Shown one piece after another: positions 16,233 through 25,350 of a stretch of DNA of 64,000 nt. A model generated the notes under the pieces. It was not told the DNA's origin. It did not search any database and was given only the letters and a program-made list of their open reading frames with translations. Numbering within the stretch: position 1 is the first letter of the stretch; each line of letters opens with the position of its first letter. Both the position numbers and the translations under genes were made by a program. Origin of the DNA: CANRIN01 sp964493515 (GTDB lineage Bacteria > Bacillota > Clostridia > Oscillospirales > JAAYOS01); assembly GCA_964493515.1 (NCBI GenBank), contig CAZBNJ010000002.1:1-64000 (forward strand), in the 5' to 3' direction.

Positions 16233-17561
16233 ATGATACGCACAGATATATCCAACGTCTATCCGTTTGTTGACAAATCGAAGGTCGACGCGCTTGCCGC
16301 CGAGCTGAAGGCGGCGCACGAGCTGCTTGAGGCGGGCACCGGCGAGGGAAACGACTTTCTTGGCTGGCTGCGTCTTCCCGAGAACTATGACAAGGAGGAG
16401 TTCGCGCGCATAAAGAAGGCGGCGGCGAAGATCCGGAGCGACTCGAAGGCGCTGGTCGTCATAGGTATCGGCGGCAGCTATCTCGGCGCGCGAGCCGCGA
16501 TAGAGTTTCTGAAGAGCCCCAACTACAATATGCTCAACAAGTCCACTCCCGACATATACTTCGCGGGCAACAACATCTCCGCGAACGCCGTCGAGGAGAT
16601 AATCGAGATGATAGGCGACCGCGACTTCTCGATAAACGTCATATCCAAGTCGGGCACGACCACCGAGCCGGCTATCGCGTTCCGCGTGTTCAAGGCGCTC
16701 ATCGAGAAGAAGTACGGCAAGGAGGGCGCGAAGGGACGCATCTACGCCACCACCGACGCCGCGAAGGGCGCGCTCAAGAACCTCGCCACCGTCGAGGGCT
16801 ACGAGACCTTCGTTGTGCCGGACAATATTGGCGGACGCTTCTCGGTGCTCAGCGCGGTCGGACTTCTGCCGATGGCAGCGGCAGGCATCGACATCGACGC
16901 CGTGATGGCGGGCGCCGCCTCCGCGATGAAGGAGTTCGGCGCGAAGAACATGGATAACCCGGTCTGGCAGTATGCCGCCGCCCGCAACGCGCTCTATCGC
17001 GACGGCAAGACCACCGAGATACTCGCGTGCTACGAGCCGGCGTTCCGCTTTATGGCGGAGTGGTGGAAGCAGCTGTACGGCGAGAGCGAGGGCAAGGATT
17101 CCAAGGGCATATTCCCGGCGTCCTGCGACTTCACCGCCGACCTGCACTCGATGGGTCAGTACATTCAGCAGGGTCTGCGCAACCTGATGGAGACGGTCGT
17201 CAAGATCGAAAATCCGAAGGGCAATGTCGTCATTGAGGCGACCGAGGAGAACGTGGACGGTCTGAACTTCCTCGCCGGACGCGATATGCACTTTGTCAAC
17301 GAGCAGGCGCGCCGCGGAGTCGCGCTCGCGCACGTCGACGGCGGAGTGCCGAACATCCTCGTCACGATGGATAAGGTGGACGAGAAGAACTACGGCGAGC
17401 TTATCTACTTCTTCGAGCTGGCGTGCGGCATCAGCGGCTATATGCTGAAGGTCAATCCGTTCAACCAGCCGGGCGTTGAGGCGTACAAGAAGAATATGTT
17501 CGCGCTGCTTGGCAAGCCGGGCTATGAGGAGCTTGGCGCGGAGCTGGCAAAGCGTCTGTAA
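16233..17561 (+). CDS. pgi: Glucose-6-phosphate isomerase
   Basis: The 442-residue enzyme interconverts glucose 6-phosphate and fructose 6-phosphate. VVIGIGGSYLGARAAIEF near residue 73, ISKSGTTTEPAIAFR near 135 (phosphate-binding SIS domain), and VNPFNQPGVEAYKKNMF near 410 are family signatures. Its length is that of the Bacillus type rather than the longer E. coli type. The ATG at 16233 is preferred over an in-frame TTG at 16224, with GGGAGG upstream. It has its own promoter; the secreted protease gene follows after 37 bases without a visible terminator. Confidence 0.96.
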   Translation: MIRTDISNVYPFVDKSKVDALAAELKAAHELLEAGTGEGNDFLGWLRLPENYDKEEFARIKKAAAKIRSDSKALVVIGIGGSYLGARAAIEFLKSPNYNMLNKSTPDIYFAGNNISANAVEEIIEMIGDRDFSINVISKSGTTTEPAIAFRVFKALIEKKYGKEGAKGRIYATTDAAKGALKNLATVEGYETFVVPDNIGGRFSVLSAVGLLPMAAAGIDIDAVMAGAASAMKEFGAKNMDNPVWQYAAARNALYRDGKTTEILACYEPAFRFMAEWWKQLYGESEGKDSKGIFPASCDFTADLHSMGQYIQQGLRNLMETVVKIENPKGNVVIEATEENVDGLNFLAGRDMHFVNEQARRGVALAHVDGGVPNILVTMDKVDEKNYGELIYFFELACGISGYMLKVNPFNQPGVEAYKKNMFALLGKPGYEELGAELAKRL

Positions 17562-17598
17562 GCAAAAACTTCAAACGGAGCGGGAGGAGGATGAGCGT

Positions 17599-19569
17599 AT
17601 GCGGCGTTATTTCAGACTGTCGGCGCTCATAACAGCGGCGGCGCTGCTCCTTCCGCTCCTTTTTTCTGCTCCGGCATCGGCAAGGACTACCGCCGAACCG
17701 ATGCTCGCGGCGGGCAACTATCACGCGCTCGAGCTGGAGGCGGACGGCAGCGTGCTGTCATGGGGATCGAACCGATACGGGCAGCTCGGCGACGGCAGCA
17801 CCGAGTCGCGCGCGCTTCCGACCGAGGTGATGGCTGACGCGGTGCAGATCGCCGCGGGAAGCTGGTCGAGCTATGCGCTCTCAGCGGACGGCACGCTCTA
17901 TTCGTGGGGTTCGGGCGAGCAGGGACAGCTCGGACTGGGCGACAGCCAAAACCGCGCCGAGCCGACACGCGTGACCGACGGCGTAAAACGCGTGGCTGCG
18001 GCGCTCAACCGAGCCTACGCGCTCGGCACCGACGGCACGCTGTACGCATGGGGCAACGCGTCCTGGGCGTATCCGGACGGCGAGCGTCTGACAAGGACGC
18101 CGCGCGCGGTCGCGACGGGAGCGGACGATGTGTTCTGCGGCGGCTCGACGACGCTCATCCTGCGCGGCTCGACGCTGTACGCGCTCGGCTCGGCGGCTAA
18201 GGGCAGCGTTCAAAACGGACGCGCGTCGGAGGTGCTCATCGCGTCGGATGTTGCGACGGCGGCGGCGACCACCTCCGAGATACTGTACATCGACAGCGCG
18301 GGCAGGCTGTACAGCTATACGAACGGCGTGTCCCGCCTGCTGCTGAGATCGATGAAGTCGGTGACTGCAAACGGCGGCAAGTTCGCGGCGATAAGCGCGA
18401 CCGGCGTGCTGTACACATGGGGAGCGAACAGCTCCGGCGCGCTCGGGCTTGGGCATCGAAACAGTGTGAGCACCCCGACGGTCGCGCTGCACGGAGCGTC
18501 GGCGGTCGCGCTCGGAAGCGACTTCTCGGCCGCGCTGAAGCAGAACAGCGAGCTGTGGACCAGCGGCTCAAACGCCATGGATCAGCTCGCGGGAGGGCTT
18601 AACAAGCTCGATTACAACGCGTTTCATCAGGCGCGAGCGGGCGAATATTCACTCGGCGAGCTTGGCTACGGCGAATATCGGGTGCTGCTCGACGGCGAGC
18701 GCCTGGACTTTGACGTGTCGCCGATAAACCGTTCGGGGCGGATGCTTGTGCCGATGCGCGCGATATTCGAGGCACTCGGCGCCAGGGTCGACTGGGACGG
18801 CGCGACATCGACAGCCACCGCGACCAAAAACGGACGCACCGTTGCGGTCACGATAGGCTCGACTACCGCCTATGTCGACGGCGAGCCGGTCGAGCTGGAC
18901 GCGCCCGCCGAGAAGATAGACTGGCGCACGCTCGTGCCGCTGCGATTTGTCGCGACGTCGCTCGGCGCGCGGGTGGACTACTGCGGAAGCGAGCGGCTGT
19001 GCGAGATACGCAGCGCCGACGCTCCGTCCGCCCCGAGCGCCGATGTGCTGTCCCGACTGTCCGCCGACATATCGGTCGCGCTGGACGGAGGCGCGCAGGG
19101 GAGCGCGAGCGGCGTGGTGGTGCATCCGAGCGGCTTGATAATAACCAACCGCCATGTCGCCGAGCGCGCGGGGAGCATCACCGTGACGATAGCCGGAAGG
19201 CGGTACTCGGCGTCTGTGCTGCATATTTCAAAGGAGCAGGATCTCGCGATACTGAAGGTGTCGGCGGGCGGGCTGTACGCGGCGGAGCTGTCGCCCACGC
19301 TGCCGAATGTCGGCGAGAAGCTGACCGTATACGACGGCTCCGCCGACACGTCGGTTAGCTGCACGGTGACCAGCCGAGGCTACGGCGGAGCGTCGCTGCT
19401 TGTGAGCGCGTCGCTTTCACCCGGCGCGAGCGGTTCGGGAGTGTACGACGCGCACGGCAGGCTTACGGGAATCGTGAGGGCGTCGGTGGGGACAAATCGC
19501 GTGGCGATACTGCCCGCGGTCGAGTTTGCCGAGGCGATAGACAGCGCGGTGTCGGCAGCCGGATTTTGA
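17599..19569 (+). CDS. Secreted RCC1-propeller / Cu-amine-oxidase-N / trypsin-like serine protease
   Basis: A 656-residue exported protein with three modules. Residues 1-28 are a signal peptide ending APASA. Residues about 35-345 contain seven RCC1-type repeats (for example GSVLSWGSNRYGQLGDG), enough for one complete seven-bladed propeller. Residues about 360-475 match the copper amine oxidase N-terminal-like domain of Firmicute surface proteins (MLVPMRAIFEALGARVDWD, then LVPLRFVATSLGARVDY). Residues about 480-656 form an S1-type protease with triad H519 (ITNRHVAE), D548 (EQDLAIL) and S611 (GASGSGV; the usual GNSGGP is altered). GGGAGGAGG precedes the ATG by 8 bases. Substrate unknown; a CPBP membrane protease gene follows after 23 bases. 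Confidence 0.85.
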   Translation: MRRYFRLSALITAAALLLPLLFSAPASARTTAEPMLAAGNYHALELEADGSVLSWGSNRYGQLGDGSTESRALPTEVMADAVQIAAGSWSSYALSADGTLYSWGSGEQGQLGLGDSQNRAEPTRVTDGVKRVAAALNRAYALGTDGTLYAWGNASWAYPDGERLTRTPRAVATGADDVFCGGSTTLILRGSTLYALGSAAKGSVQNGRASEVLIASDVATAAATTSEILYIDSAGRLYSYTNGVSRLLLRSMKSVTANGGKFAAISATGVLYTWGANSSGALGLGHRNSVSTPTVALHGASAVALGSDFSAALKQNSELWTSGSNAMDQLAGGLNKLDYNAFHQARAGEYSLGELGYGEYRVLLDGERLDFDVSPINRSGRMLVPMRAIFEALGARVDWDGATSTATATKNGRTVAVTIGSTTAYVDGEPVELDAPAEKIDWRTLVPLRFVATSLGARVDYCGSERLCEIRSADAPSAPSADVLSRLSADISVALDGGAQGSASGVVVHPSGLIITNRHVAERAGSITVTIAGRRYSASVLHISKEQDLAILKVSAGGLYAAELSPTLPNVGEKLTVYDGSADTSVSCTVTSRGYGGASLLVSASLSPGASGSGVYDAHGRLTGIVRASVGTNRVAILPAVEFAEAIDSAVSAAGF

Positions 19570-19592
19570 TACATTTTTTGGAGGTTTTTTGA

Positions 19593-20492
19593 ATGGAACG
19601 TAGGAGCGGAGCAAAAAATAAGGTAATATCGCTGCTGTTGTCGCTGATATTTCCGGCGGGATATCTGCTGTCGCAGGTGATAGTGGCGTTTATCGCGGCG
19701 TTCGGGATAGCGTTCGGCGCGATACTCGCCGGTGGTGGATTCGGCGTTTCGATGCCCGCGAACCTGACGCTGATAGTCACGGCGATAAGCGGCATCCTCA
19801 CGGCGGCAGCGGCGGTGCTGACGATAAAACTTCGCCGCCAGAGCGTCAAGTTCGAGCTTCGTCTGCGGAACCCGGGCTTTGCGACGCTGGTGCTGGCGCT
19901 TATACTGGGCATCAATCTGAACATCGCAAGCTCGTCGATGCTCGCGATACTTCCGCTTCCCGACTGGATGGTGGACAGCTACAACGAGCAGGTCGGCGAG
20001 GCGCTGCTCTACGGAAGCTCGCCGGTGCTCATGGTGCTCGTTGTCGGCGTGATAGTGCCGATCGTGGAGGAGATATGCCTTCGCGCAATGCCGCTCAGAG
20101 CGCTGCGGCGCGCGTATCCGGCTGCGGTGGCTGCGGTCATCGGCGGCGCGATATTTGCGCTGATACACGGCAATCCGCTTCAGATACTCTACGTCCTGCC
20201 GGTCGGGATAATCTTCTGCTTTGTGTATGTCTGGACAGAGAGCGTTGTCGCGACGATGGCGCTGCACATCGGCTACAACGGATTTTCGGCGGTCATCACC
20301 GCGCTTTCTCCAAGCGATGTCGACACGTCCGCCGCCATGACAGGGGACATGACCGGACTGTATGTCGGCATGGCGATAGCTTTCACGGCGATAACGGCGG
20401 TGCTTATAGTGCTGATTCGACGCCACAGGGTGGTCATGGTGCCGGTGCGGAACGATTTTCCGCAGGATTCGTCTAATAACAGTACGCTGTAA
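19593..20492 (+). CDS. CPBP family intramembrane metalloprotease
   Basis: The 299-residue protein has about eight membrane segments and the CPBP (Abi/CAAX-like) motifs: E159-E160-x3-R164 in VEEICLRAM, H192 in FALIHGN, and H225 in MALHIGYN. Such proteins cleave or process substrates within the membrane and are common in Firmicutes, often without a known substrate. It follows the secreted propeller-protease by 23 bases and precedes a glycosyltransferase by 17, so the three may be one envelope-related operon. GGAGG lies upstream of the ATG. Confidence 0.9.
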   Translation: MERRSGAKNKVISLLLSLIFPAGYLLSQVIVAFIAAFGIAFGAILAGGGFGVSMPANLTLIVTAISGILTAAAAVLTIKLRRQSVKFELRLRNPGFATLVLALILGINLNIASSSMLAILPLPDWMVDSYNEQVGEALLYGSSPVLMVLVVGVIVPIVEEICLRAMPLRALRRAYPAAVAAVIGGAIFALIHGNPLQILYVLPVGIIFCFVYVWTESVVATMALHIGYNGFSAVITALSPSDVDTSAAMTGDMTGLYVGMAIAFTAITAVLIVLIRRHRVVMVPVRNDFPQDSSNNSTL

Positions 20493-20509
20493 AAGGGAGG
20501 ATACGAAAA

Positions 20510-21442
20510 ATGTCGCTTGTATCGGTGGTCGTTCCGGTATACAACGAGGAAGAACTGATAGAGTGGAGCCACGGCCGTCTCAAGGAGACGATGGATTCCG
20601 CGGGTGTGGATTATGAGCTGATATTTGTCAACGACGGCAGCCGCGACCGCTCGCCCGAGCTGCTGCGCTCGATATGCGAGAGCGACCCGCGCTCGAAGAT
20701 GCTGAGCTTTTCGCGAAACTTCGGACACCAGTGCGCGATATCGGCGGGTATGCGCGAGTCGAAGGGGGACGCGGTCGTGGTCATCGACGCCGATCTTCAG
20801 GACCCGCCGGAGGTCATCCTCGCGATGATAGAGAAGTGGCGCGAGGGCTACGACGTGGTCTACGGCAAGCGCGGCAAACGCAAGGGGGAGACCGCGTTCA
20901 AGCTGCTCACCGCAAAGATATTCTATCGCGTGCTGGACAGCCTCACGACGGTGGACATCCCGGTGGATACCGGCGACTTCCGCCTGCTCAGCCGCCGTGT
21001 GTGCGATGTGATGAACTCGCTTCCCGAGCACAATCGCTACATCCGAGGACTGGTGAGCTGGGTCGGATTCAAGCAGTGCGCGGTCGAGTATATACGCGAG
21101 GAGCGTACGGCGGGCGAGACCAAGTACACGCTGAAGAAGATGATTCGGCTCGCGACCGACGGCATCGTATCCTTCTCGTACAAGCCGCTGATGTTCGCCG
21201 CGGGATTTGGCATATTCACCGCCGCCGCGAGCGCCATATACCTTGTGGTCGCGCTGATACTCGACCTCTGCGGCGTGTGGGCGATAAACGGACTGTACTA
21301 CATCGGCGGATTCATCCTGCTGGCGCTGGGATTTCTGATGATAGCCCTCGGCATCGTCGGACGGTATCTTGGACAGATGCTTGACGAGGCGCGCGGGCGT
21401 CCGTACTACATCATTGCGGAGAAGGTGGGCTTCGATGACTGA
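20510..21442 (+). CDS. Family 2 glycosyltransferase, dolichol/undecaprenyl-phosphate type
   Basis: The 310-residue protein has a GT-A catalytic domain (VVPVYNEEELIEWS at the N-terminus, FVNDGSRDRS near 43, and DADLQDPPE near 88, which holds the metal-binding DxD-like aspartates) followed by two membrane helices around residues 230-255 and 265-290. This is the GtrB/DPM1-like layout, transferring a sugar from a nucleotide donor to undecaprenyl phosphate at the inner membrane face. The sugar is unknown and no flippase or acceptor-transferase gene is next to it. Its last 8 bases overlap cdd. Confidence 0.92.
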   Translation: MSLVSVVVPVYNEEELIEWSHGRLKETMDSAGVDYELIFVNDGSRDRSPELLRSICESDPRSKMLSFSRNFGHQCAISAGMRESKGDAVVVIDADLQDPPEVILAMIEKWREGYDVVYGKRGKRKGETAFKLLTAKIFYRVLDSLTTVDIPVDTGDFRLLSRRVCDVMNSLPEHNRYIRGLVSWVGFKQCAVEYIREERTAGETKYTLKKMIRLATDGIVSFSYKPLMFAAGFGIFTAAASAIYLVVALILDLCGVWAINGLYYIGGFILLALGFLMIALGIVGRYLGQMLDEARGRPYYIIAEKVGFDD

Positions 21443-21815
21443 CCGCGAGCTTGTGCAGCGTGCGCTGGATAACCGCAAAAACGCCTATGCGCCCTACTCG
21501 AAGTTTCAGGTGGGCGCGGCGCTCATCTGCGCGGACGGCAGGGTGTTTGACGGCTGCAACGTGGAGTGTGGCAGCTACGGCGCGACGATATGCGCCGAGC
21601 GCACGGCGTTTGTCAGCGCGATAGCCGCGGGAGAGCGCGAGTTTTCGACGCTTGCGGTGTCGTCGAGCGGAGACGGCTTCTGTATGCCCTGCGGTATCTG
21701 CCGACAGTTCATCTTTGAGCTTGCGCCGAACCTCCGCGTGCTCTGCGCGAACCCCAAGGGCGAGTGGCGGGAATATTCGCGCGATGACCTGCTTCCGCAC
21801 GCGTTCGAGCTGTAA
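21435..21815 (+). CDS. cdd: Cytidine deaminase
   Basis: The 126-residue enzyme deaminates cytidine and deoxycytidine to uridines for pyrimidine salvage. The zinc site is typical of the small tetrameric form: C53-A-E55 (catalytic glutamate) and P85-C86-x2-C89. NAYAPYSKFQVGAAL near residue 16 is the family's N-terminal signature. It starts within the last 8 bases of the glycosyltransferase gene and probably depends on its translation, as only a weak ribosome site is visible. In Bacillus, cdd lies between dgkA and era; that place is empty here. Confidence 0.95.
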   Translation: MTDRELVQRALDNRKNAYAPYSKFQVGAALICADGRVFDGCNVECGSYGATICAERTAFVSAIAAGEREFSTLAVSSSGDGFCMPCGICRQFIFELAPNLRVLCANPKGEWREYSRDDLLPHAFEL

Positions 21816-21846
21816 CGGAAGAAAATAGGGTAGCCACAACTATTAC

Positions 21847-21875
21847 TTGACCCATACGACAAAATATGCTACAAT
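21847..21875 (+). promoter_or_regulatory. Promoter of the polytopic membrane protein gene
   Basis: TTGACC, 17 bases, TACAAT, about 45 bases before the ATG at 21921. Confidence 0.68.
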
Positions 21876-21920
21876 ATGTTGGATAGCTGATGGCAATGAA
21901 CTACTACTGGAGGCGGACTA

Positions 21921-22709
21921 ATGGCAGTTGAAAAGCGACAGCGCGACAGGCGCTACGAGGATTACATGACAAATCGCATCCTCGCGATTTTTACATATGC
22001 GTTCCTGCTGATACTCGGGCTGATGTTCTCGTACCGCATGTACTCGAGCATAGATACGATGTTTACCATACAGAAGGTTCTGTATGTTGTCGCTGCGATA
22101 GCGGCGGCGGGAACGGTCGCGTCGATAATATGGGAGCTTGTCGGAGAAAAGCGCGAGTTCAAGGTCGTCTGCGGGCGCAATCTGGCGATGGCCTGCGCGA
22201 TACTCGCGATATGCGCGTTCTGCGGCGCGTACTTCACGTCGAGCGGCATCCGCATGATGTATGTGTTCGTGCCGCTTGTCTGCGCGCTCATCCTGGTGTA
22301 CCTGCTCTATCCGCGTGACTTCTTCTTCACCGCGCTTGTCACGGCGTGCGCGGCGGTGCTGCTGTGGTACATGAGCCGCGCGACCGGCGCGGGATTCATA
22401 TGGGTTCGCGGCGTCAAGGCGGGCAAGGTGCTCTACGGCACGATACTCGCGGTGCTCCTCCTCGCGGCGTATGTCGTGGGACTGCTGAAGCTGAGAAAGT
22501 CGAACGGCGTGCTCAAACTGAAGAACGGCGAGCGTGAGGTGTTCCCCAAGGGTGCGCACTATCTCCTGTCGCTTGTCACGGCGGGAGTGACCGCGCTTGC
22601 GGTGCTCGTCGGATTCATCGGCGGCGGCACGGCGGCGTACTATCTGGTGTTTGGAATGGTGGCGTATCTGTTCGTCCTTGCCGTGTATTATACGGTCAAG
22701 ATGATGTGA
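21921..22709 (+). CDS. Polytopic membrane protein of unknown function
   Basis: I do not recognise this 262-residue protein. It begins with a charged stretch (MAVEKRQRDRRYEDYMTN) and has about eight hydrophobic segments, with a basic loop LKLRKSNGVLKLKNGERE between the sixth and seventh. No catalytic motif or transporter signature stands out. It has its own promoter and terminator, so it is a single-gene unit. GGAGG lies 7 to 8 bases before the ATG. Strong codon regularity and the ribosome site support a real gene. Confidence 0.82.
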   Translation: MAVEKRQRDRRYEDYMTNRILAIFTYAFLLILGLMFSYRMYSSIDTMFTIQKVLYVVAAIAAAGTVASIIWELVGEKREFKVVCGRNLAMACAILAICAFCGAYFTSSGIRMMYVFVPLVCALILVYLLYPRDFFFTALVTACAAVLLWYMSRATGAGFIWVRGVKAGKVLYGTILAVLLLAAYVVGLLKLRKSNGVLKLKNGEREVFPKGAHYLLSLVTAGVTALAVLVGFIGGGTAAYYLVFGMVAYLFVLAVYYTVKMM

Positions 22710-22723
22710 GGCGATAAAGAGAG

Positions 22724-22757
22724 AAAAAGACTCGGAGCAGAGGCTCCGAGTCTTTTT
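22724..22757. terminator. Bidirectional terminator between the membrane protein gene and fhs
   Basis: GACTCGGAGC and GCTCCGAGTC pair perfectly around four bases, flanked by five As on the left and five Ts on the right, so it can serve both converging genes. Confidence 0.9.
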
Positions 22758-22774
22758 GTTTTGCCAATAAGCTA

Positions 22775-24427
22775 TCAGAACAGCCCGACGATGTTGCCCT
22801 CGGCATCGAGGTCGATGTTCTCCGCCGCGGGGACCTTGGGCAGGCCGGGCATGGTCATGATGTCGCCCGCGTAGGCGACCACAAATCCCGCACCCGCGCT
22901 GAGCCGTGCGTCGCGTATCGTGACCTCGAAGCCCTCCGGCGCTGCGAGCAGCTTCGGATTGTCCGAGAACGAATACTGCGTCTTTGCGATGCAGACCGGA
23001 AGGTCGCCGTAGCCCGACTTCTGGAGGTTGTTCAGTATGCGCGACGCCGCCGGGGCAAAGTTCACGCCTGCGCCACGGTACACGCGCTTTACGACCGCCT
23101 TTATCTTGTCCTTGAGCTTCATGTCGTCGGGGTAGCAGTAGGTCAGGTCGCTCTTTCCCTCGTCGCACAGCCGCACGACTTCGCTCGCAAGCTCGGTGCC
23201 GCCCGCGCCGCCGTCCGCCCATATCGTGACCGGGATCGCCTTGACGCCGCACTGCTCGGCGAGCTTTTTAACCAGCGCGACCTCCTCGTCGGTGTCGGTA
23301 GTAAAGCGATTTATCGCGACGACCGCGCTGAGGTTGTACACCTCGGTTATGTTGCGGATGTGGCGCTCGAGGTTGGCAAAACCCGCCTCCAGAGCCGCGA
23401 GGTCGTCTCCGCCGCCGTGGTGCTTCATCGCGCGTATCGTGGCGACGATGACGCACGCGTCCGGCTTGAGACCCGCCATGCGGCACTTTATGTCGAGAAA
23501 TTTTTCCGCGCCGAGGTCCGCGCCGAAGCCCGCCTCGGTGATGGTGTACTCGCCGACCTTCATCGCGAGCTTTGTCGCGGACACGCTGTTGCAGCCGTGC
23601 GCGATGTTGGCAAACGGGCCGCCGTGAACGATGGCGGGCGTGTGCTCGAGCGTCTGCACAAGATTGGGGGACAGCGCGTCGCGAAGCAGCGCAGCCATCG
23701 CGCCCTGCGCCTTGAGATCGCCCGCTGTGACCGGCTTGCCGTCGTACGTCTCGCCGATGACGATGCGCGCGCAGCGAGCCTTCAGGTCGTCAAGCGACGA
23801 CGCGAGGCAGAACAGCGCCATGACCTCGGTCGCGACGGTTATCTGGAAGCCGTCCTCGCGCACAAAGCCGTTTGCCTTGCCGCCCATGCCGTCGACGACG
23901 AAGCGGAGCTGGCGGTCGTTCATGTCCACGCAGCGCTTCCAGGTTATGCGGCGCGGGTCGATGCCCAGCGCGTTGCCCTGGTAGATGTGGTTGTCTATCA
24001 TCGCGGCGAGCAGATTGTTCGCGGCGGTTATCGCGTGGAGGTCGCCGGTGAAGTGGAGGTTTATGTCCTCCATCGGCACGACCTGCGAGTATCCGCCGCC
24101 AGCAGCGCCGCCCTTAACGCCGAACACCGGTCCGAGCGACGGCTCGCGCAGCGCCAGCACCGACTTTTTGCCGATGTGCCGAAGCGCGTCCGCCAGACCG
24201 ACCGACACGGTGGTTTTGCCTTCGCCGGCGGGGGTGGGGGTGAGCGCGGTGACAAGCACCAGCTTGCCGTTCGGACGGCTCTCCACCTCGCGGAGGAAGG
24301 CGCGGTTCACCTTCGCCTTGTACTTGCCGTACAGCTCGAGCGACTCCTCGGGAATGCCGATGTCGGCTGCGATCTTGGTTATCGGTTCAAGTTTTGCCGC
24401 CTGGGCGATTTGGATGTCGGTGGGCAT
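22775..24427 (-). CDS. fhs: Formate-tetrahydrofolate ligase
   Basis: The 550-residue enzyme makes 10-formyltetrahydrofolate from formate, ATP and tetrahydrofolate. TPTPAGEGKTTVSVGLADAL near residue 65 is its P-loop, and LREPSLGPVFGVKGGAAGGGYSQ near 95 is a family signature. Length equals that of clostridial relatives. The start at 24427 has AGGAGGT 7 bases upstream. It is last in lgt-folD-fhs; with FolD it interconverts formate and methylene-tetrahydrofolate, a one-carbon route shared with acetogens. No other Wood-Ljungdahl gene is in the window, so acetogenesis cannot be claimed. Confidence 0.96.
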   Translation of the reverse strand: MPTDIQIAQAAKLEPITKIAADIGIPEESLELYGKYKAKVNRAFLREVESRPNGKLVLVTALTPTPAGEGKTTVSVGLADALRHIGKKSVLALREPSLGPVFGVKGGAAGGGYSQVVPMEDINLHFTGDLHAITAANNLLAAMIDNHIYQGNALGIDPRRITWKRCVDMNDRQLRFVVDGMGGKANGFVREDGFQITVATEVMALFCLASSLDDLKARCARIVIGETYDGKPVTAGDLKAQGAMAALLRDALSPNLVQTLEHTPAIVHGGPFANIAHGCNSVSATKLAMKVGEYTITEAGFGADLGAEKFLDIKCRMAGLKPDACVIVATIRAMKHHGGGDDLAALEAGFANLERHIRNITEVYNLSAVVAINRFTTDTDEEVALVKKLAEQCGVKAIPVTIWADGGAGGTELASEVVRLCDEGKSDLTYCYPDDMKLKDKIKAVVKRVYRGAGVNFAPAASRILNNLQKSGYGDLPVCIAKTQYSFSDNPKLLAAPEGFEVTIRDARLSAGAGFVVAYAGDIMTMPGLPKVPAAENIDLDAEGNIVGLF

Positions 24428-24489
24428 TTTGTTACCTCCTAAAATATATTCACCCCGGATCTGCAAGCAAATTCGGGGTAAGTGCCTTG

Positions 24490-25350
24490 TTACTCCGCAG
24501 CGATGCCGGACAGCATCCGCGCGGCGGTAAGCGTGTTCTTCAGCAGCATGACGCGGGTCATCGGACCTACGCCGCCGGGCACGGGCGTGATGTACCCCGC
24601 GACCTCGCCGACGCCCTCGGCGCAGTCGCCGACAAGCGAGCCGTCGGTCGCGGTGTTTATCGCGACATCTATCACGCACGCGCCGGGTTTGACCATGTCG
24701 GGCGTGATAATACCTATCTTACCGACCGCCGAGACAAGTATGTCCGCGCGTCGACAGACCTCCGCGAGATCTTTTGTGCGGCTGTGGCAGGTGGTGACCG
24801 TGCCGTTGCGGTGGAGCAGCAGCAGGCTCATCGGCTTGCCGACGATGTTCGACCGTCCGACCACCACGCACTCGCGTCCCTCCACCTCTATGCCGTACTC
24901 GTCGATAAGCGCCATCACGCCGGCGGGGGTGCAGGGGAGGAACGCGTAGTCGCCGCGCACTATCCTGCCCACGTTTATCGGGTGGAAGGCGTCGACGTCC
25001 TTTCGCGGGTCGATGAGGTCGAGAATCCGCCGCTCGTCGTATCCCTTGGGGAGCGGGAGCTGCACCAGCACGCCGTGGACGTCGTCGCGGGCGTTCAGCT
25101 CGGCGACGAGTGCCTCCAGCTTCTCCTGACCGGCGTCGGCGTCAAGCGCGAACTCAAGGCTCGTTATGCCGCACTTTTCGCAGTCCCTCTCCTTGTTTGT
25201 CACATAGACGCGGCTTGCGGGGTCGTCGCCCACGATAATCACCGCGAGAGTAGGCGTGACGCCGCGCTCGGCAAGCGTCGATACCTCGGCTTTAACTTCC
25301 TTGCGAAGCCGCTTTGCGGTCGCCTTTCCGTCGATAATGACAGCGCTCAA
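24490..25350 (-). CDS. folD: Bifunctional methylenetetrahydrofolate dehydrogenase/cyclohydrolase
   Basis: The 286-residue protein converts 5,10-methylene- to 10-formyl-tetrahydrofolate. Typical parts are AVIIVGDDPASRVYVTNKERDC near residue 34, with the catalytic-site tyrosine and lysine, VQLPLPKGYDERRILDLIDPRKDVDAF cut here to its start QLPLPKG near 97, and VVGRSNIVGKPMSLLLL near 165 for NADP binding. The start codon is TTG at 25350, overlapping the lgt stop (TTGA), with GAGGAGG upstream inside lgt; the next in-frame ATG lies much further downstream. Translation is thus coupled to lgt. fhs follows after 62 bases, which contain an imperfect hairpin (24452-24480) without a T run. Confidence 0.95.
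   Translation of the reverse strand: MSAVIIDGKATAKRLRKEVKAEVSTLAERGVTPTLAVIIVGDDPASRVYVTNKERDCEKCGITSLEFALDADAGQEKLEALVAELNARDDVHGVLVQLPLPKGYDERRILDLIDPRKDVDAFHPINVGRIVRGDYAFLPCTPAGVMALIDEYGIEVEGRECVVVGRSNIVGKPMSLLLLHRNGTVTTCHSRTKDLAEVCRRADILVSAVGKIGIITPDMVKPGACVIDVAINTATDGSLVGDCAEGVGEVAGYITPVPGGVGPMTRVMLLKNTLTAARMLSGIAAE

Noticed and set aside
24452..24480. Hairpin between folD and fhs as a terminator
   Set aside because: The stem has mismatches and there is no T run, so it may affect RNA stability but not end transcription.
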